Shown: positions 7,958 through 18,857, counted from the stretch's first letter. The stretch: DNA of 64,000 bases from an uncultured Clostridia bacterium (GCA_948467395.1 CAOKDX010000001.1:186001-250000); one strand, 5' to 3'. The notes: generated from the sequence alone by a model not told the origin. Numbers and translations: made by a program.

Positions 7958-9568
7958 TTATTCGCATTTGCCGTATTTCATTGCTGCCGCCACAAATCCC
8001 TTAAACAGGGGGTGGGGGTGATTCGGCCTGGATTTAAATTCCGGGTGTGCCTGTGTCGCCACGAACCACTGGTGGGAGGGCAGTTCTAACATTTCCACGA
8101 TCCTGCCGTCGGGAGAGAGACCACAGAGGTTCATGCCGTGTTTCTCCAGATCATCGCGGTAGTAATTATTGACCTCATAGCGGTGGCGGTGTCTCTCGTG
8201 GATCGTCTCTGTGCCATACAGGGAATAGGCTCTGCTCTCCTTATCCAGCACACAGGGATAGGAACCAAGCCGTAAGGTGCCGCCGATGTCTTCTACACCG
8301 TCCTGATCCGGCATCAGATGGATGACCGGATGGGTGGTGGAGGGATCCAGCTCCGCACTGTGGGCGTCGTTCCAGCCGATCACATCCCGGGCAAATTCCA
8401 CGATGGCGAGCTGCATGCCAAGGCACAGACCCAGGAATGGGATATTGTTTTCACGGGCATGGCGGATGGCATAGATTTTTCCGTCTATGCCCCGGTCGCC
8501 GAAGCCGCCGGGAACGAGTATGCCGCTGACATCCCGGAACATTTCGGCTGCATTTTCCTGTGTGACCTCTTCGGAATTGACCCATTTGATATTGACCTGT
8601 GCGCCGAGATTGAAGCCTCCATGCTTGAGCGATTCCACTACACTTATGTAGGCGTCGTGGAGCGCGGTATATTTCCCTACCAGCGCAACGGTCACTTCCT
8701 TCTTTGGATGCTTAATGGCGTCCACCATATCCTCCCAGCCCTTGATATCCGGCTCCGGACAATCCAGATGCAGGCATTTGCACACGGTCTGGGCGAGATG
8801 CTCCTTCTCCATGGCAAGCGGTACTTCATACAGGGTTTCCACATCCAGATTCTGGATTACCTGGCTGTTCGGTACATTACAGAACAGGGAAATCTTGTCC
8901 CGGATGGCCTTGTCCAAGGGAATCTCCGTACGGCATACAACGATATTGGGCTGGATCCCCATGCCCTGCAGCTCCTTGACGCTGGCCTGGGTGGGCTTGG
9001 ATTTCAGCTCCTGGGATGCCTTCAGGTATGGGACCAGGGTGACATGAATGAGAATGGCATTTTCATGTCCCACATCCAGCTGGAACTGCCGGATGGCCTC
9101 CAGGAAGGGCTGGCTCTCGATGTCGCCCACGGTGCCGCCCACCTCGATAATGGCGATCTGCGTTTCCTTACATCCGTCGTTGCGGTAGAAACGGCTTTTC
9201 AGCTCATTGGTGATGTGTGGGATAACCTGCACGGTGCCGCCGCCGTAATCTCCACGGCGTTCCTTGGAGAGTACCGACCAGTATACCTTGCCGGTGGTGA
9301 CATTACTCTGCTTGTTCAGGCTCTCGTCGATGAAACGCTCATAATGTCCCAGATCCAGATCCGTCTCCGCCCCGTCATCCGTTACAAATACTTCGCCGTG
9401 CTGGATCGGGTTCATGGTGCCCGGGTCAATATTGATGTATGGGTCGAATTTCTGCATGGTGACCTTGTAACCGCGCATTTTCAAAAGTCTTCCCAAAGAG
9501 GCGGCGGTAATTCCCTTTCCCAGACCAGAAACGACACCGCCTGTCACAAAAACGTACTTTACAGCCAT
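7958..9568 (-). CDS. pyrG: CTP synthase
   Basis: 536 residues, full length. It converts UTP to CTP using ATP and glutamine-derived ammonia. The N-terminal synthetase domain opens with [22 protein letters not shown] (P-loop-like), followed by [17 protein letters not shown] and the [11 protein letters not shown] element. The C-terminal class I glutamine amidotransferase domain has GLCLGMQ with the nucleophile Cys, and HPEF with the catalytic His near the end. I chose the second ATG (9568) because GGAGGAA sits just before it and overlaps the upstream in-frame ATG at 9580. The gene is divergent from ftsH. The leader is only about 28 bases and no G-rich start suitable for the Bacillus-type reiterative transcription control is seen. 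Confidence 0.97.
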   Translation of the reverse strand: MAVKYVFVTGGVVSGLGKGITAASLGRLLKMRGYKVTMQKFDPYINIDPGTMNPIQHGEVFVTDDGAETDLDLGHYERFIDESLNKQSNVTTGKVYWSVLSKERRGDYGGGTVQVIPHITNELKSRFYRNDGCKETQIAIIEVGGTVGDIESQPFLEAIRQFQLDVGHENAILIHVTLVPYLKASQELKSKPTQASVKELQGMGIQPNIVVCRTEIPLDKAIRDKISLFCNVPNSQVIQNLDVETLYEVPLAMEKEHLAQTVCKCLHLDCPEPDIKGWEDMVDAIKHPKKEVTVALVGKYTALHDAYISVVESLKHGGFNLGAQVNIKWVNSEEVTQENAAEMFRDVSGILVPGGFGDRGIDGKIYAIRHARENNIPFLGLCLGMQLAIVEFARDVIGWNDAHSAELDPSTTHPVIHLMPDQDGVEDIGGTLRLGSYPCVLDKESRAYSLYGTETIHERHRHRYEVNNYYRDDLEKHGMNLCGLSPDGRIVEMLELPSHQWFVATQAHPEFKSRPNHPHPLFKGFVAAAMKYGKCE

Positions 9569-9603
9569 AGCTTCCTCCATTCTGAATACAAAAAATATAA
9601 TCT

Positions 9604-9632
9604 AGTATACCCTTTTTAAGGAGTTGTTTCAA
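9604..9632 (-). promoter_or_regulatory. Promoter of pyrG
   Basis: On the minus strand TTGAAA (9632-9627), 17-base spacer, TATACT (9609-9604). Confidence 0.7.
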
Positions 9633-9665
9633 GAGTAAATTCACGAATCTTTCACATACTAACCA

Positions 9666-9694
9666 TTGATTTATATGATAAAATCTTTTATACT
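9666..9694 (+). promoter_or_regulatory. Promoter of the ftsH operon
   Basis: TTGATT (9666-9671), 17-base spacer, TATACT (9689-9694). The leader to the ATG at 9792 is about 90 bases. Confidence 0.65.
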
Positions 9695-9791
9695 TATAAC
9701 CATGTGGAAAAAATTTGCAGAAGGCAGATTTTATGGAAAAAAATTTTCTGCGAAAACTATTTCTAAATAAATTCGAAAGGAACCCGAGAAC

Positions 9792-11711
9792 ATGGATTTA
9801 AATGACAATAAACGTCAGAACAATAATGATCCAAACCGGAACAAAAAGTTCCGTACCAATATTATCATCTGTATCCTGGCGGCAATGTTTGCCATGGGAC
9901 TGATCCTCTTTTTGAATTCCGCACTTCAGAGCAACACGAGGAAAGAGATTTCATACAGTAAATTTATCGAGATGCTGAAAAAGGATGAAGTGAAGAAGGT
10001 TACCTTTAAATCAAATATGATTTATATCGAGCCGAAAACAGATGAGAAGGTTTCTATGTTTGCCGTAACCTACTATACGGGATATCTCAATGATACCAGC
10101 CTGGTTCAGGACATGCTGAATAAATACGGGGTGGAGTTTACTGCCGAGATTGACAACCGGGGATCGGGCATACTGGATTTTCTGCTGACCTATGTCCTTC
10201 CCATCGGCGGCCTGTGGCTGTTGATCTGGTTCTTCCTTCGCTCCATGACAAAGGGGGGAGGCATGATGGGAGGCGTTGGCAAATCCAATGCCAAGATGTA
10301 TGTGGAGAAAAAGACCGGAGTGACCTTTGCGGATGTGGCAGGGGAAGAGGAGGCAAAGGAGTCTCTGACGGAGCTGGTGGATTTCCTTCGGAATCCCGAG
10401 AAATATAAGAAAATCGGCGCCAAGCTCCCCAAGGGAGCTCTTCTGGTGGGACCGCCGGGAACCGGAAAAACCCTTTTGGCGAAAGCGCTGGCAGGTGAGG
10501 CGGGAGTGCCGTTTTTCTCCCTCTCCGGATCCGATTTTGTGGAAATGTTCGTCGGCGTCGGGGCCTCCCGTGTCAGGGATCTGTTTAAGCAGGCCACATC
10601 CATGGCACCCTGTATTATATTTATTGATGAGATCGATGCCATTGGAAAGAGCCGTGACGGTTCCTATGGCGGCGGGAACGATGAGAGGGAGCAGACGCTG
10701 AATCAGCTTCTCTCGGAGATGGACGGATTTGATTCCTATAAGGGAATCATTATTCTGGGTGCCACCAACCGGCCGGAGGTGCTGGACAAGGCGCTGCTCC
10801 GGCCGGGGCGCTTCGACCGCCGGATCATTGTGGAAAAGCCGGATCTGAAAGGGCGTATCGATGTGCTGAAGGTGCATTCCCACGACGTTCTGATGGACGA
10901 TACGGTGGATCTGGAGGAGATTGCCCTGGCTACCTCCGGCGCCGTGGGGGCCGATCTCGCCAATATGGTCAATGAGGCGGCGATCATGGCGGTAAAGGAC
11001 GGAAGGAAGGTTGTGAGCCAGAAAGATCTTTTTGAGGCGGTAGAGGTGGTTCTTGCCGGCAAGGAGAAGAAAGACCGGATCCTGGGCAAAGAGGAAAAGG
11101 AGATTGTTGCCTATCACGAGACGGGGCATGCCCTTGTCACGACGGTTCTCAAAAATACGGAGCCGGTTCAGAAGATCACCATTATCCCCCGCACAAAGGG
11201 ATCCCTGGGATATGTAATGCAGGTGCCGGAGGAAGAAAAATACCTTATGAAGAAGGGCGAGCTGCTGTCGGAGATTACTACTTTCCTTGGGGGACGGGCG
11301 GCAGAAGAGGTGATGTTTGATGACGTGACCACCGGAGCCTCCAACGATATTGAGAGGGCTACCGATATTGCCCGCACCATGGTGACACAGTACGGCATGA
11401 GTGAAAGATTCGGCATGATGGGACTGGAGACGGTCCAGAGCCGGTATCTGGACGGCAGGCCGGTAATGACCTGCGGGGAAAAAACCGAGAGCCAGATCGA
11501 TGAGGAAGTGATGAAGATTCTGGATCAGTGTTATGCCAGGGCCCGGGAGATCATCGAGGCAAATGTGGAGGTTATGAAGAAGCTGGCCTCCCATCTGATC
11601 GAGAAGGAGACCATCACAGGAAAAGAATTTGTGAAGATCTACGAGGAAGCAACGGGAATAAAATTGAAAAAGAAAAACGATTTAGCGGAGACAAATGAGG
11701 AGACAGAATAA
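9792..11711 (+). CDS. ftsH: ATP-dependent zinc metalloprotease FtsH
   Basis: 639 residues. Membrane-bound AAA+ protease that degrades misfolded membrane proteins and regulators. Two membrane segments (about 22-44 and 116-138) flank the extracytoplasmic part. The AAA+ module has GPPGTGKT (Walker A), [12 protein letters not shown] (Walker B) and the second region of homology ending in [10 protein letters not shown]. The M41 protease domain carries HETGH (HEXXH) near residue 441. The length is typical. It heads an operon with the HAD phosphatase, uvrC and ygiQ-like genes. AAAGGAAC precedes the ATG. Confidence 0.97.
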   Translation: MDLNDNKRQNNNDPNRNKKFRTNIIICILAAMFAMGLILFLNSALQSNTRKEISYSKFIEMLKKDEVKKVTFKSNMIYIEPKTDEKVSMFAVTYYTGYLNDTSLVQDMLNKYGVEFTAEIDNRGSGILDFLLTYVLPIGGLWLLIWFFLRSMTKGGGMMGGVGKSNAKMYVEKKTGVTFADVAGEEEAKESLTELVDFLRNPEKYKKIGAKLPKGALLVGPPGTGKTLLAKALAGEAGVPFFSLSGSDFVEMFVGVGASRVRDLFKQATSMAPCIIFIDEIDAIGKSRDGSYGGGNDEREQTLNQLLSEMDGFDSYKGIIILGATNRPEVLDKALLRPGRFDRRIIVEKPDLKGRIDVLKVHSHDVLMDDTVDLEEIALATSGAVGADLANMVNEAAIMAVKDGRKVVSQKDLFEAVEVVLAGKEKKDRILGKEEKEIVAYHETGHALVTTVLKNTEPVQKITIIPRTKGSLGYVMQVPEEEKYLMKKGELLSEITTFLGGRAAEEVMFDDVTTGASNDIERATDIARTMVTQYGMSERFGMMGLETVQSRYLDGRPVMTCGEKTESQIDEEVMKILDQCYARAREIIEANVEVMKKLASHLIEKETITGKEFVKIYEEATGIKLKKKNDLAETNEETE

Positions 11712-12523
11712 TGGCTTATGAACTGCTGGTGCTGGATGTGGACGGCACACTGGTAAATACAGACAAAGAAATCTCTGACCGGACCAGGGATGCCCTGATT
11801 GACTGCCAGAAGAACGGAATCCGGGTGGCCATCGCCTCCGGACGATGCACGGAGGGGATACGGAATCAGGCACGGGCGATCCGGCTGGAAGAGTACGGCG
11901 GGTATATCGTGTCCTATAACGGCGGGCGGATCACCAACTGCCGCAGTGGTGAGGTTGTGTACGACATCCCGCTGCCGGAGGGAATGATTCATGAATTGTA
12001 CGATTATTCTTTGCGGGAGGGGACGGGCATCCTGACATATTATAATGGAAAGATCGTTGCCCACAGCGACACGGATCCCTATATTCTCATTGATTCCAAG
12101 GGATGTGACATGCCGGTGTGGGTGCCGGAGGATTTTCACCGGGACGTACATTTTAATGTCAATAAGTGTATCCTCACCGGGGAACCGGAGAAGCTGGCTG
12201 TGCTGGAAGAGAAAGCGGCGAAGGATTTCCAGGGGAAATTATCCGTCTACCGCTCGGAGGGATTTTATCTGGAGATGATGCCGCTGGGCGTGGATAAGGC
12301 ATATGGCGTCTCCCGCCTGCTGCAGCGGCTCGGATATTCCCGGGGACAGATGCTGTGCTGCGGGGATGGGTTTAATGACCTGCCCATGATTGAATACGCA
12401 GGACTGGGCGTCGCAATGGCCAATGCGCCGGAGCAGGTCAGGGCGAAGGCAGATTATGTGGCGCCCTCCTGTGACGAGGATGGCCTTGTGGATGTGATTG
12501 AACGATTTGTAAAGGACTGGTAA
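11711..12523 (+). CDS. Cof-type HAD superfamily hydrolase
   Basis: 270 residues. Motif I is LDVDGTLVNTD with the nucleophile and general-acid aspartates, and the C-terminal CCGDGFNDLPMIEYAG supplies the motif IV acidic pair. The large inserted cap domain marks the Cof/IIB subfamily, whose members dephosphorylate sugar phosphates, nucleotides or PLP; the substrate cannot be read from sequence. The start codon overlaps the ftsH stop (TAATG), so translation is probably coupled. Confidence 0.9.
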   Translation: MAYELLVLDVDGTLVNTDKEISDRTRDALIDCQKNGIRVAIASGRCTEGIRNQARAIRLEEYGGYIVSYNGGRITNCRSGEVVYDIPLPEGMIHELYDYSLREGTGILTYYNGKIVAHSDTDPYILIDSKGCDMPVWVPEDFHRDVHFNVNKCILTGEPEKLAVLEEKAAKDFQGKLSVYRSEGFYLEMMPLGVDKAYGVSRLLQRLGYSRGQMLCCGDGFNDLPMIEYAGLGVAMANAPEQVRAKADYVAPSCDEDGLVDVIERFVKDW

Positions 12524-12526
12524 GCC

Positions 12527-14389
12527 GTGAAAGAGGGATTTATCTTAGAAGAGGAGCTAAAGAAGCTGCCGGCGAAGCCGGGGGTATATCTGATGCATGA
12601 CAGTGCGGATGAGATCATCTATGTGGGAAAGGCGGTGAGCCTGAAGAACCGGGTGAGACAGTATTTTCAGAAGAGCCGCAGTGTGACCCCGAAGATCGAG
12701 CGGATGATCGGGCGGATCGCATGGTTTGAATATATCGTGACGGACAGCGAGCTGGAGGCCCTTGTTCTGGAGTGCAATCTGATCAAGGAACACAGCCCGC
12801 GCTATAATACGATGCTGAAGGACGGCAAGTCATACCCTTATCTGAAAGCAAGTGTACAGGAAGCCTTTCCAAGGCTTCTTTTTGCGCGTCAGATGAAGCG
12901 GGACGGAAGCCGTTATTTCGGGCCGTTTACAAGCGGCAAGGCGATACGGGAGACCATTGAGCTGGTGAACCAGCTCTACCATCTCAGAAACTGCCGCAGG
13001 AATCTTCCGAAGGATACCGGAAAGGAGCGCCCCTGTCTCTATCATCAGATCGGACAGTGCCTGGCGCCCTGTCAGGGAGGGGTGACCCAGGAGGAGTACC
13101 AGAAAAACTTCCAGAAGGCACTGCGGTTTCTCCAGGGGGATACAAAGGGAATCCTGGCAGAACTGACGGAGAAGATGACCCGGGCCTCCGAAGAGATGAG
13201 GTTTGAGGATGCGGCCGCCTGCCGTGACCAGATCAACAGTATCCGGCAGGTGACGGAGAAGCAGAAGATCACCTCGGATGATAATGAGGACCGGGATATT
13301 ATCGCCCTGGCCCGGGGCGGCGACGAGGCCGTTGTGCAGGTGTTCTTTATCCGCGGCGGAAGGATGCTGGGACGGGAGCACTATTATCTCACCGGGGTGG
13401 AGGAGGAGCCGGACACGGCGGTGCTGTCCGCCTTTATCAAGCAGATGTACTCCGGGACGCCCTATATCCCGAAAGAGATCTGGACAGAAAAGGAAGTGGA
13501 GGATGCGGAGGCCATTCTGGACTGGCTGTCTGCCAAGAGAGGGCATAAGGTATATTTCCGCCATCCCAGGAGAGGGCAGAAGGAACGGATGCTGGAGCTT
13601 GCCCGAAGAAATGCTTTTATGGTGCTGACGAAGGATGCGGAGAAGCTGAAGGCGGAGCGTGCCCGCACCATCGGCGCCATGGAGGAGATCCAGTCACTGC
13701 TTGATATGGAGGGGCTGGTGCGGGTGGAATCCTATGATATTTCCAATATCAATGGGTTTGAGACCGTCGGTTCCATGGTGGTATTTGAGAACGGCAGGGC
13801 GAAGAAAAATGATTACCGGAAGTTCCGGATCCGTTCTGTCAGCGGACCGGATGACTACGCTTCCATGGAAGAGATGCTTACCAGAAGGTTTGAACACAGT
13901 CAGAGGGAAAATCTGTCGGAGGAGGATTCCTTTAAACATCTGCCGGACATTATTTTCATGGATGGGGGCAGAGGCCAGGTCAATATAGCGGAACGGGTCC
14001 TGGATGCCCTGGGGATCCAGGTGCCGGTGTGCGGCATGGTGAAGGACGACCATCACCGCACCCGGGGGCTTTACTTTGAAAATAGGGAAATTCCCATGGA
14101 TACCCACGGGCAGGGATTTCGTCTGATTACAAGAATCCAGGACGAGACACATCGTTTCGCCATTGAATATCATAAGCTGATCCGGGGCAAGGGGCAGGTC
14201 CGTTCCATACTGGATGATATCCCCACCATCGGAGCTGTAAGGAGAAAGGCGCTGATGCGGCATTTTTCCTCCCTGGAACAGATTAAGAATGCCAGCCTGG
14301 AGGAACTGAAGGAGGTTCCTGGCATGAACGAGCGGTCGGCAGTTGAAATTCTGCGGTTTTTCGGAAAGGAAGAGGGGACGGATGAGTAG
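12527..14389 (+). CDS. uvrC: Excinuclease ABC subunit C
   Basis: 620 residues. Makes both incisions in nucleotide excision repair as part of UvrABC. It has the N-terminal GIY-YIG nuclease (KPGVYLMHD then EIIYVGKA), a Cys-containing region (CLYHQIGQCLAPC), the UVR motif around residues 200-235, the RNase H-like nuclease (ESYDISNINGFETVG and IFMDGGRGQVN), and a C-terminal helix-hairpin-helix pair. The start is GTG, three bases after the HAD gene stop, with only a weak GGACTGG site, which suggests translation by re-initiation. uvrA and uvrB are not in this window. Confidence 0.96.
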   Translation: MKEGFILEEELKKLPAKPGVYLMHDSADEIIYVGKAVSLKNRVRQYFQKSRSVTPKIERMIGRIAWFEYIVTDSELEALVLECNLIKEHSPRYNTMLKDGKSYPYLKASVQEAFPRLLFARQMKRDGSRYFGPFTSGKAIRETIELVNQLYHLRNCRRNLPKDTGKERPCLYHQIGQCLAPCQGGVTQEEYQKNFQKALRFLQGDTKGILAELTEKMTRASEEMRFEDAAACRDQINSIRQVTEKQKITSDDNEDRDIIALARGGDEAVVQVFFIRGGRMLGREHYYLTGVEEEPDTAVLSAFIKQMYSGTPYIPKEIWTEKEVEDAEAILDWLSAKRGHKVYFRHPRRGQKERMLELARRNAFMVLTKDAEKLKAERARTIGAMEEIQSLLDMEGLVRVESYDISNINGFETVGSMVVFENGRAKKNDYRKFRIRSVSGPDDYASMEEMLTRRFEHSQRENLSEEDSFKHLPDIIFMDGGRGQVNIAERVLDALGIQVPVCGMVKDDHHRTRGLYFENREIPMDTHGQGFRLITRIQDETHRFAIEYHKLIRGKGQVRSILDDIPTIGAVRRKALMRHFSSLEQIKNASLEELKEVPGMNERSAVEILRFFGKEEGTDE

Positions 14390-16211
14390 GAGAGAAGATT
14401 TTCTGCCGGTGTGCCGGAAGGATATGGAACTTCGGGGCTGGGACCAGTGTGACTTTGTGTATGTTATCGGGGATGCCTATGTGGATCATTCTTCCTTTGG
14501 CCCCGCCATAATCAGCCGCCATCTGCAGGCCCACGGCTACCGGGTGGGAATTCTCCCGCAGCCGGACTGGCGGGATGATAGAAGCATCACGGCACTGGGT
14601 GAGCCGCGGCTGGCATTTCTTGTCAGCGGCGGCAATATGGATTCCATGGTAAACCATTTCACCGTTGCGAAGAAACGGCGCCGGACAGACGCCTATACCC
14701 CCGGCGGCGTCATGGGAAAACGTCCGGATTATGCGGTGACGGTATACGCCAATCTGATCCGGCGCACATACAAGAAAGTCCCGGTGATTATCGGAGGGAT
14801 TGAGGCAAGTCTCCGGCGTCTGGCGCATTACGATTACTGGTCCGACCGGGTGAAACGTTCTGTTCTGCTGGATTCCGGGGCGGATCTGATTTCCTATGGA
14901 ATGGGGGAACACAGTATACTGGAGATTGCAGAGGCCTTGGACAGCGGTCTCGCGGTGCGGGACATCACCTTTATCCCAGGAACGGTGTACCGGACGAAGG
15001 TAGGAGAACTGAGTGCCTACAATCCGGTGATCCTGCCCTCCTTTGATGAAATCTGCAGTGACAGGAGAAGGTATGCGGAGAGCTTTATGATCCAGTATGA
15101 GAATACCGACCCCTATACGGCGAGACCGCTGGCAGAGCCCTATCCCAATAAGGTGCTGGTAGTACAGAATCCGCCGGCAGCACCCCTCACGACACAGGAG
15201 ATGGATGATATCTATGCTTATCCCTATACGGGAACCTACCATCCGGATTATGAAGAGGCCGGCGGCGTACCGGCCATTCGGGAGATCCGGTTCAGCCTTA
15301 CCAGCAGCCGGGGCTGTTTCGGCGGCTGCAGCTTCTGCGCCCTCACATTCCACCAGGGACGCATCGTACAGGTGAGGAGTCAGGAATCCATTCTTCAGGA
15401 GGCGGAGAGGATCATAAAGGATCCGGAGTTTAAGGGTTACATCCATGATGTGGGAGGGCCCACGGCAAACTTCCGGCAGCCTTCCTGCGGGAAACAGACA
15501 GAGAAGGGCGTGTGCCTGAAAAAGCAGTGCCTGTTTCCGAACCTCTGTCGGAATCTGCAGGCGGATCACACCGATTACGTGAAGCTGCTCCGCAGGCTGA
15601 AGAAGCTGCCCGGGGTAAAGAAGGTTTTTGTCCGCTCCGGCATCCGGTTTGACTATGTGATGGCAGACCAGGACGATACATTTTTGAGGGAATTGTGCCG
15701 GGATCATATCAGCGGGCAGCTCCGGGTGGCGCCGGAGCATGTGTCGGATAAGGTGCTGAGAGCCATGGGCAAGCCGCCGCATAAGGTGTATCTCCGGTTT
15801 CTGGAACGGTATGAGCGGGTGAACCGGCTGACAGGGAAGAAGCAATATGTGGTACCCTATCTGATGTCCTCCCATCCCGGTTCCACGCTGAAGGAGGCGG
15901 TGGAGCTGGCAGAATATATCCGGGATCTCGGCTATATGCCGGAGCAGGTACAGGATTTCTATCCGACCCCGGGCACGATATCCACCTGTATGTATTATAC
16001 TGGTCTGGATCCGAGAAATAGGAAGCCGGTCTATGTGCCCCGGCAGCCCCGCGAGAAGGCGATGCAGCGCGCCCTGATCCAGTACCGCGATCCCCAAAAT
16101 TATGAACTGGTAAAAGAAGCCCTGCACAGGGCAGGGCGTACTGATCTGATTGGATTTGACAGGCACTGCCTGATTCCCCCCAGAAAGATCCGGGGAGGAA
16201 AGAAAAAATAG
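14382..16211 (+). CDS. ygiQ: YgiQ family radical SAM protein
   Basis: 609 residues. Its function is not established. An N-terminal B12-binding-like fold (YVIGDAYVDHSSFGPAIISR) precedes the radical SAM core, where GCFGGCSFCAL supplies the CxxxCxxC ligands for the 4Fe-4S cluster. A second cysteine group (SCGKQTEKGVCLKKQCLFPNLC) lies downstream and could hold another cluster. I start at ATG 14382, which overlaps the last eight bases of uvrC and follows a GAGGGGACGG site; an upstream in-frame ATG at 14343 lies inside uvrC. It is the last gene of the ftsH operon, ending 17 bases from the convergent PBP gene with no terminator between. Confidence 0.92.
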   Translation: MSRREDFLPVCRKDMELRGWDQCDFVYVIGDAYVDHSSFGPAIISRHLQAHGYRVGILPQPDWRDDRSITALGEPRLAFLVSGGNMDSMVNHFTVAKKRRRTDAYTPGGVMGKRPDYAVTVYANLIRRTYKKVPVIIGGIEASLRRLAHYDYWSDRVKRSVLLDSGADLISYGMGEHSILEIAEALDSGLAVRDITFIPGTVYRTKVGELSAYNPVILPSFDEICSDRRRYAESFMIQYENTDPYTARPLAEPYPNKVLVVQNPPAAPLTTQEMDDIYAYPYTGTYHPDYEEAGGVPAIREIRFSLTSSRGCFGGCSFCALTFHQGRIVQVRSQESILQEAERIIKDPEFKGYIHDVGGPTANFRQPSCGKQTEKGVCLKKQCLFPNLCRNLQADHTDYVKLLRRLKKLPGVKKVFVRSGIRFDYVMADQDDTFLRELCRDHISGQLRVAPEHVSDKVLRAMGKPPHKVYLRFLERYERVNRLTGKKQYVVPYLMSSHPGSTLKEAVELAEYIRDLGYMPEQVQDFYPTPGTISTCMYYTGLDPRNRKPVYVPRQPREKAMQRALIQYRDPQNYELVKEALHRAGRTDLIGFDRHCLIPPRKIRGGKKK

Positions 16212-16228
16212 GAACGGCGGCAATAGGA

Positions 16229-18787
16229 TTATTGGTGGACATGGCAGAGGGAGTTTGTCAGATGGTCCGGAATGATCAGTGAGTTGTCCGCCGTATTCTG
16301 CCTGTTATCCGAATCCGTCTCCTTCTTCTGCAGATAGACAACGGAATACACTCCGCCAGGAGGACAGTTATCACCGGCGGGCCGCTGGGAACTCCGGCAG
16401 ATGCGGCGGCGCACATGGCAGTCGCATTTCTCGGTGGGCAGGCTTTCCCGGGAGAAGTATTCGAGTTTAGAGCAGGAGCCGCCAACGGCCTGGTCGCAGA
16501 GATCCTTTATGGCGAGTTTGCCGCATTTCGTACAGATCCGGGTGGAGGTCACGGATTTTGGTTTCTTAAATGTAGTCCTTGCTTTCCGGTTGTTGATCTT
16601 TTCCATAATAGTCCGCCAGATCTCTTTGTGGTAAGAAGTATTTTTCTGGCTGCTGCTGTTGTCATAGCCTCCCCAGATTCCCGCCGTATAATAGGGAGTA
16701 TAGCCTACGAACCAGAGATCCCTGCTGTCGGTGGTGGTGCCGGTCTTGCCTGCCTGGGGCATCTGCAGTTTTTTGAATTTCAACTGTTTTCCGGTGCCGT
16801 TGTAGATCACATCCTGCATGGCGCTGGTCAGCAGCCAGGCGGTGGAATCCTTCATTACCCGGACACCGGTCTCCTTCGTATTATCCAAAAGAACATTTCC
16901 GTCATGATCCATAACCTTCGAGTAAAAGACCGGGCGGTGCCAGGTGCCGCCGCTGGCAATGGAGGCAAAGCCGCTGGTGAGCTCCAGATTTGTAACGCCC
17001 TTAGTCAGCCCGCCCAGAGCCATTGGCAGGGCGATGTCCGTATATGTCTTGCCTGAGCTGTCTGTGTAGCTGTCTACCAGTGTTGTAAAGCCTAAGCTCT
17101 GCAGATAGTCGAAACCGGTTTTTGGTGTTACCTGTTCCAGCGTCTTCACGGCGATGACGTTCATGGAATCGGCAATGGCGGTCCGCATGGAGGTGAGGCC
17201 CCGGTATGAGGAGCCATACCAGTTCTTTACCAGCTTTTTTGTGCCAGGATAATAATATTTGGCGTCGTCCTGAACAGAGGCCAGTGTCATTCCTGAGGTA
17301 TCCAGTGCCGGGAGATAGGTAGATAGTACTTTAAAGGTGGAGCCGGGCTGTCTTGCCGAGCTGACGGCGCGGTTCAGGGTGCGGCTGCCGGTTTTGGTTC
17401 CCCTGCCGCCGCAGAGGGCGAGAACCTCGCCGGTGTGCTGGTTCATCAGGACAAAGGATGCCTGGGGCTGGATTGCCAGTTCCTTTGTTTCTGCCACCAC
17501 GGTATCACCTTTCTTCACCACTGCTTTGCGGTACGGCTGAATAATCTTTTCCGCCTCTTTCTTTTTGCTGAAAAAGGCGCTGATCTTCTTGTGCTTCTTA
17601 GAGGAATACCACCGTTTCATTGTGTCAAAGTCGTAGTTTGATTCCGTATTGTCGGCATGACGCACTGTGAGCCGGTAGGTCAGCTCATATTCTGAATCCT
17701 CCGGATAGTATTTTTTGTCATTGACCACCCCGTCGCAGACCTTCTGGATCTTCTGGTCCTGGGTGCTTATTATGGTTAGTCCCCTGCTGTAGATGGCGTT
17801 GAATGCCTGCGTCTCTGTATAGCCAAGCCTTTCCTTCAGATCCTCCACCACCTGGTCGATCAGTGCATCGGAAAAATATGAGGTGACATGGGAGACCTGT
17901 CGGATCTCCTGATTGACAGACTGTATCCGGTCATAGACATTATCTGCCATCGCCTCATTATATTCTTCCGTCGTGACCAGTCCCTGTTCCCTCATATAGG
18001 TCAGCACAGTGCTCCGCTTCTGCCTGTTCTTTCCCGGATGGGTAATGGGATTGTAGGCGGAGGGGTTCTGGGTGATGCCGGCGATGACAGCGCACTCGGA
18101 TAATGTCAGCTGCGATACGTCTTTATTAAAATACCGCTTGGAGGCCGCCTGGACGCCCAGTGTATTCTGTCCCAGGTTAATGGTATTCAGATAAAATTCC
18201 AGAATCTGTTTTTTGTCGTATTTTTTTTCCAGCTGGACAGCCAGGTACTGCTCCTGCAGTTTGCGCTCCAGCCGGGCGAACATGGTGCTCTCCTCTCCGC
18301 CGCCGAAGACCTGGTTTTTCAGGAGCTGCTGTGTCAGGGTGCTGGCGCCCTGGTTGAAATCCCCGCCGTTCATAATGCCGGTGGCAAAGGCCCGGAGGAT
18401 TCCGTGAAAGTCCACCCCGCTGTGCGACCAGAACCGCTCATCCTCAATGGCGATAAATGCATTCTGCAGATTGGAAGGAATCTGATCCAGTACGGCATAT
18501 TCCCGGTTGGCGTCCCTGCCCACAAGATTCTGCAGGGTTCTTCCCTGGGAATCCGTAATGGTGGTGGCATACCCCTGTGGGGAAACCTGGATCTCGTCAA
18601 TGGCCGGCGCTGAGTCGATGATGCTGCGGAATGCCCCATAAAGGATACTGATCATCAGACATGCGGCAAAAAGGGTAAGCACCAGCAGGATCCGGATGGT
18701 GATAAGCTGTATTTTAAAACGCCGTTTTGTATTCGGCGATGCGATTTTATGTGCGCGCTGTTCCACTGCTCCTCGGCTGAAATTCAT
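16229..18787 (-). CDS. Class A penicillin-binding protein (PBP1A family)
   Basis: 852 residues. Bifunctional peptidoglycan glycosyltransferase/transpeptidase. A short cytoplasmic N-terminus and one membrane anchor (about 30-55) precede the GT51 domain with IEDERFWSHSGVDFHG and GASTLTQQLLKN. The transpeptidase domain has STFK (active-site Ser near 482), SMN and KTGTT (near 680). The roughly 100-residue tail is rich in Cys (CTKCGKLAIKDLC, GGSC, EKCDCHVRRRIC), a clostridial-type extension of unknown role that may form disulfides or bind metal. The ATG at 18787 follows AAGGAGG; an in-frame ATG at 18814 has no such site. Convergent with ygiQ, divergent from yigZ. Confidence 0.95.
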   Translation of the reverse strand: MNFSRGAVEQRAHKIASPNTKRRFKIQLITIRILLVLTLFAACLMISILYGAFRSIIDSAPAIDEIQVSPQGYATTITDSQGRTLQNLVGRDANREYAVLDQIPSNLQNAFIAIEDERFWSHSGVDFHGILRAFATGIMNGGDFNQGASTLTQQLLKNQVFGGGEESTMFARLERKLQEQYLAVQLEKKYDKKQILEFYLNTINLGQNTLGVQAASKRYFNKDVSQLTLSECAVIAGITQNPSAYNPITHPGKNRQKRSTVLTYMREQGLVTTEEYNEAMADNVYDRIQSVNQEIRQVSHVTSYFSDALIDQVVEDLKERLGYTETQAFNAIYSRGLTIISTQDQKIQKVCDGVVNDKKYYPEDSEYELTYRLTVRHADNTESNYDFDTMKRWYSSKKHKKISAFFSKKKEAEKIIQPYRKAVVKKGDTVVAETKELAIQPQASFVLMNQHTGEVLALCGGRGTKTGSRTLNRAVSSARQPGSTFKVLSTYLPALDTSGMTLASVQDDAKYYYPGTKKLVKNWYGSSYRGLTSMRTAIADSMNVIAVKTLEQVTPKTGFDYLQSLGFTTLVDSYTDSSGKTYTDIALPMALGGLTKGVTNLELTSGFASIASGGTWHRPVFYSKVMDHDGNVLLDNTKETGVRVMKDSTAWLLTSAMQDVIYNGTGKQLKFKKLQMPQAGKTGTTTDSRDLWFVGYTPYYTAGIWGGYDNSSSQKNTSYHKEIWRTIMEKINNRKARTTFKKPKSVTSTRICTKCGKLAIKDLCDQAVGGSCSKLEYFSRESLPTEKCDCHVRRRICRSSQRPAGDNCPPGGVYSVVYLQKKETDSDNRQNTADNSLIIPDHLTNSLCHVHQ

Positions 18788-18857
18788 AAAATACCTCCTT
18801 ATAAGGCAGCTCAATGGCGATGGTCCAATTGTGCCACTGAGCCGGGCTGCTGATCAC

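Noticed and set aside
8318-9619. Plus-strand frame (433 codons) opposite pyrG
   Set aside because: Antisense to an intact CTP synthase and without a ribosome binding site.
10011-11594. Long minus-strand open frame (527 codons) opposite ftsH
   Set aside because: A shadow of ftsH, rich in His and Leu, with no domain.
14283-16223. Long minus-strand open frame (646 codons) opposite ygiQ
   Set aside because: ygiQ has the full radical SAM motif on the plus strand; the antisense frame has no ribosome site or recognisable domain.
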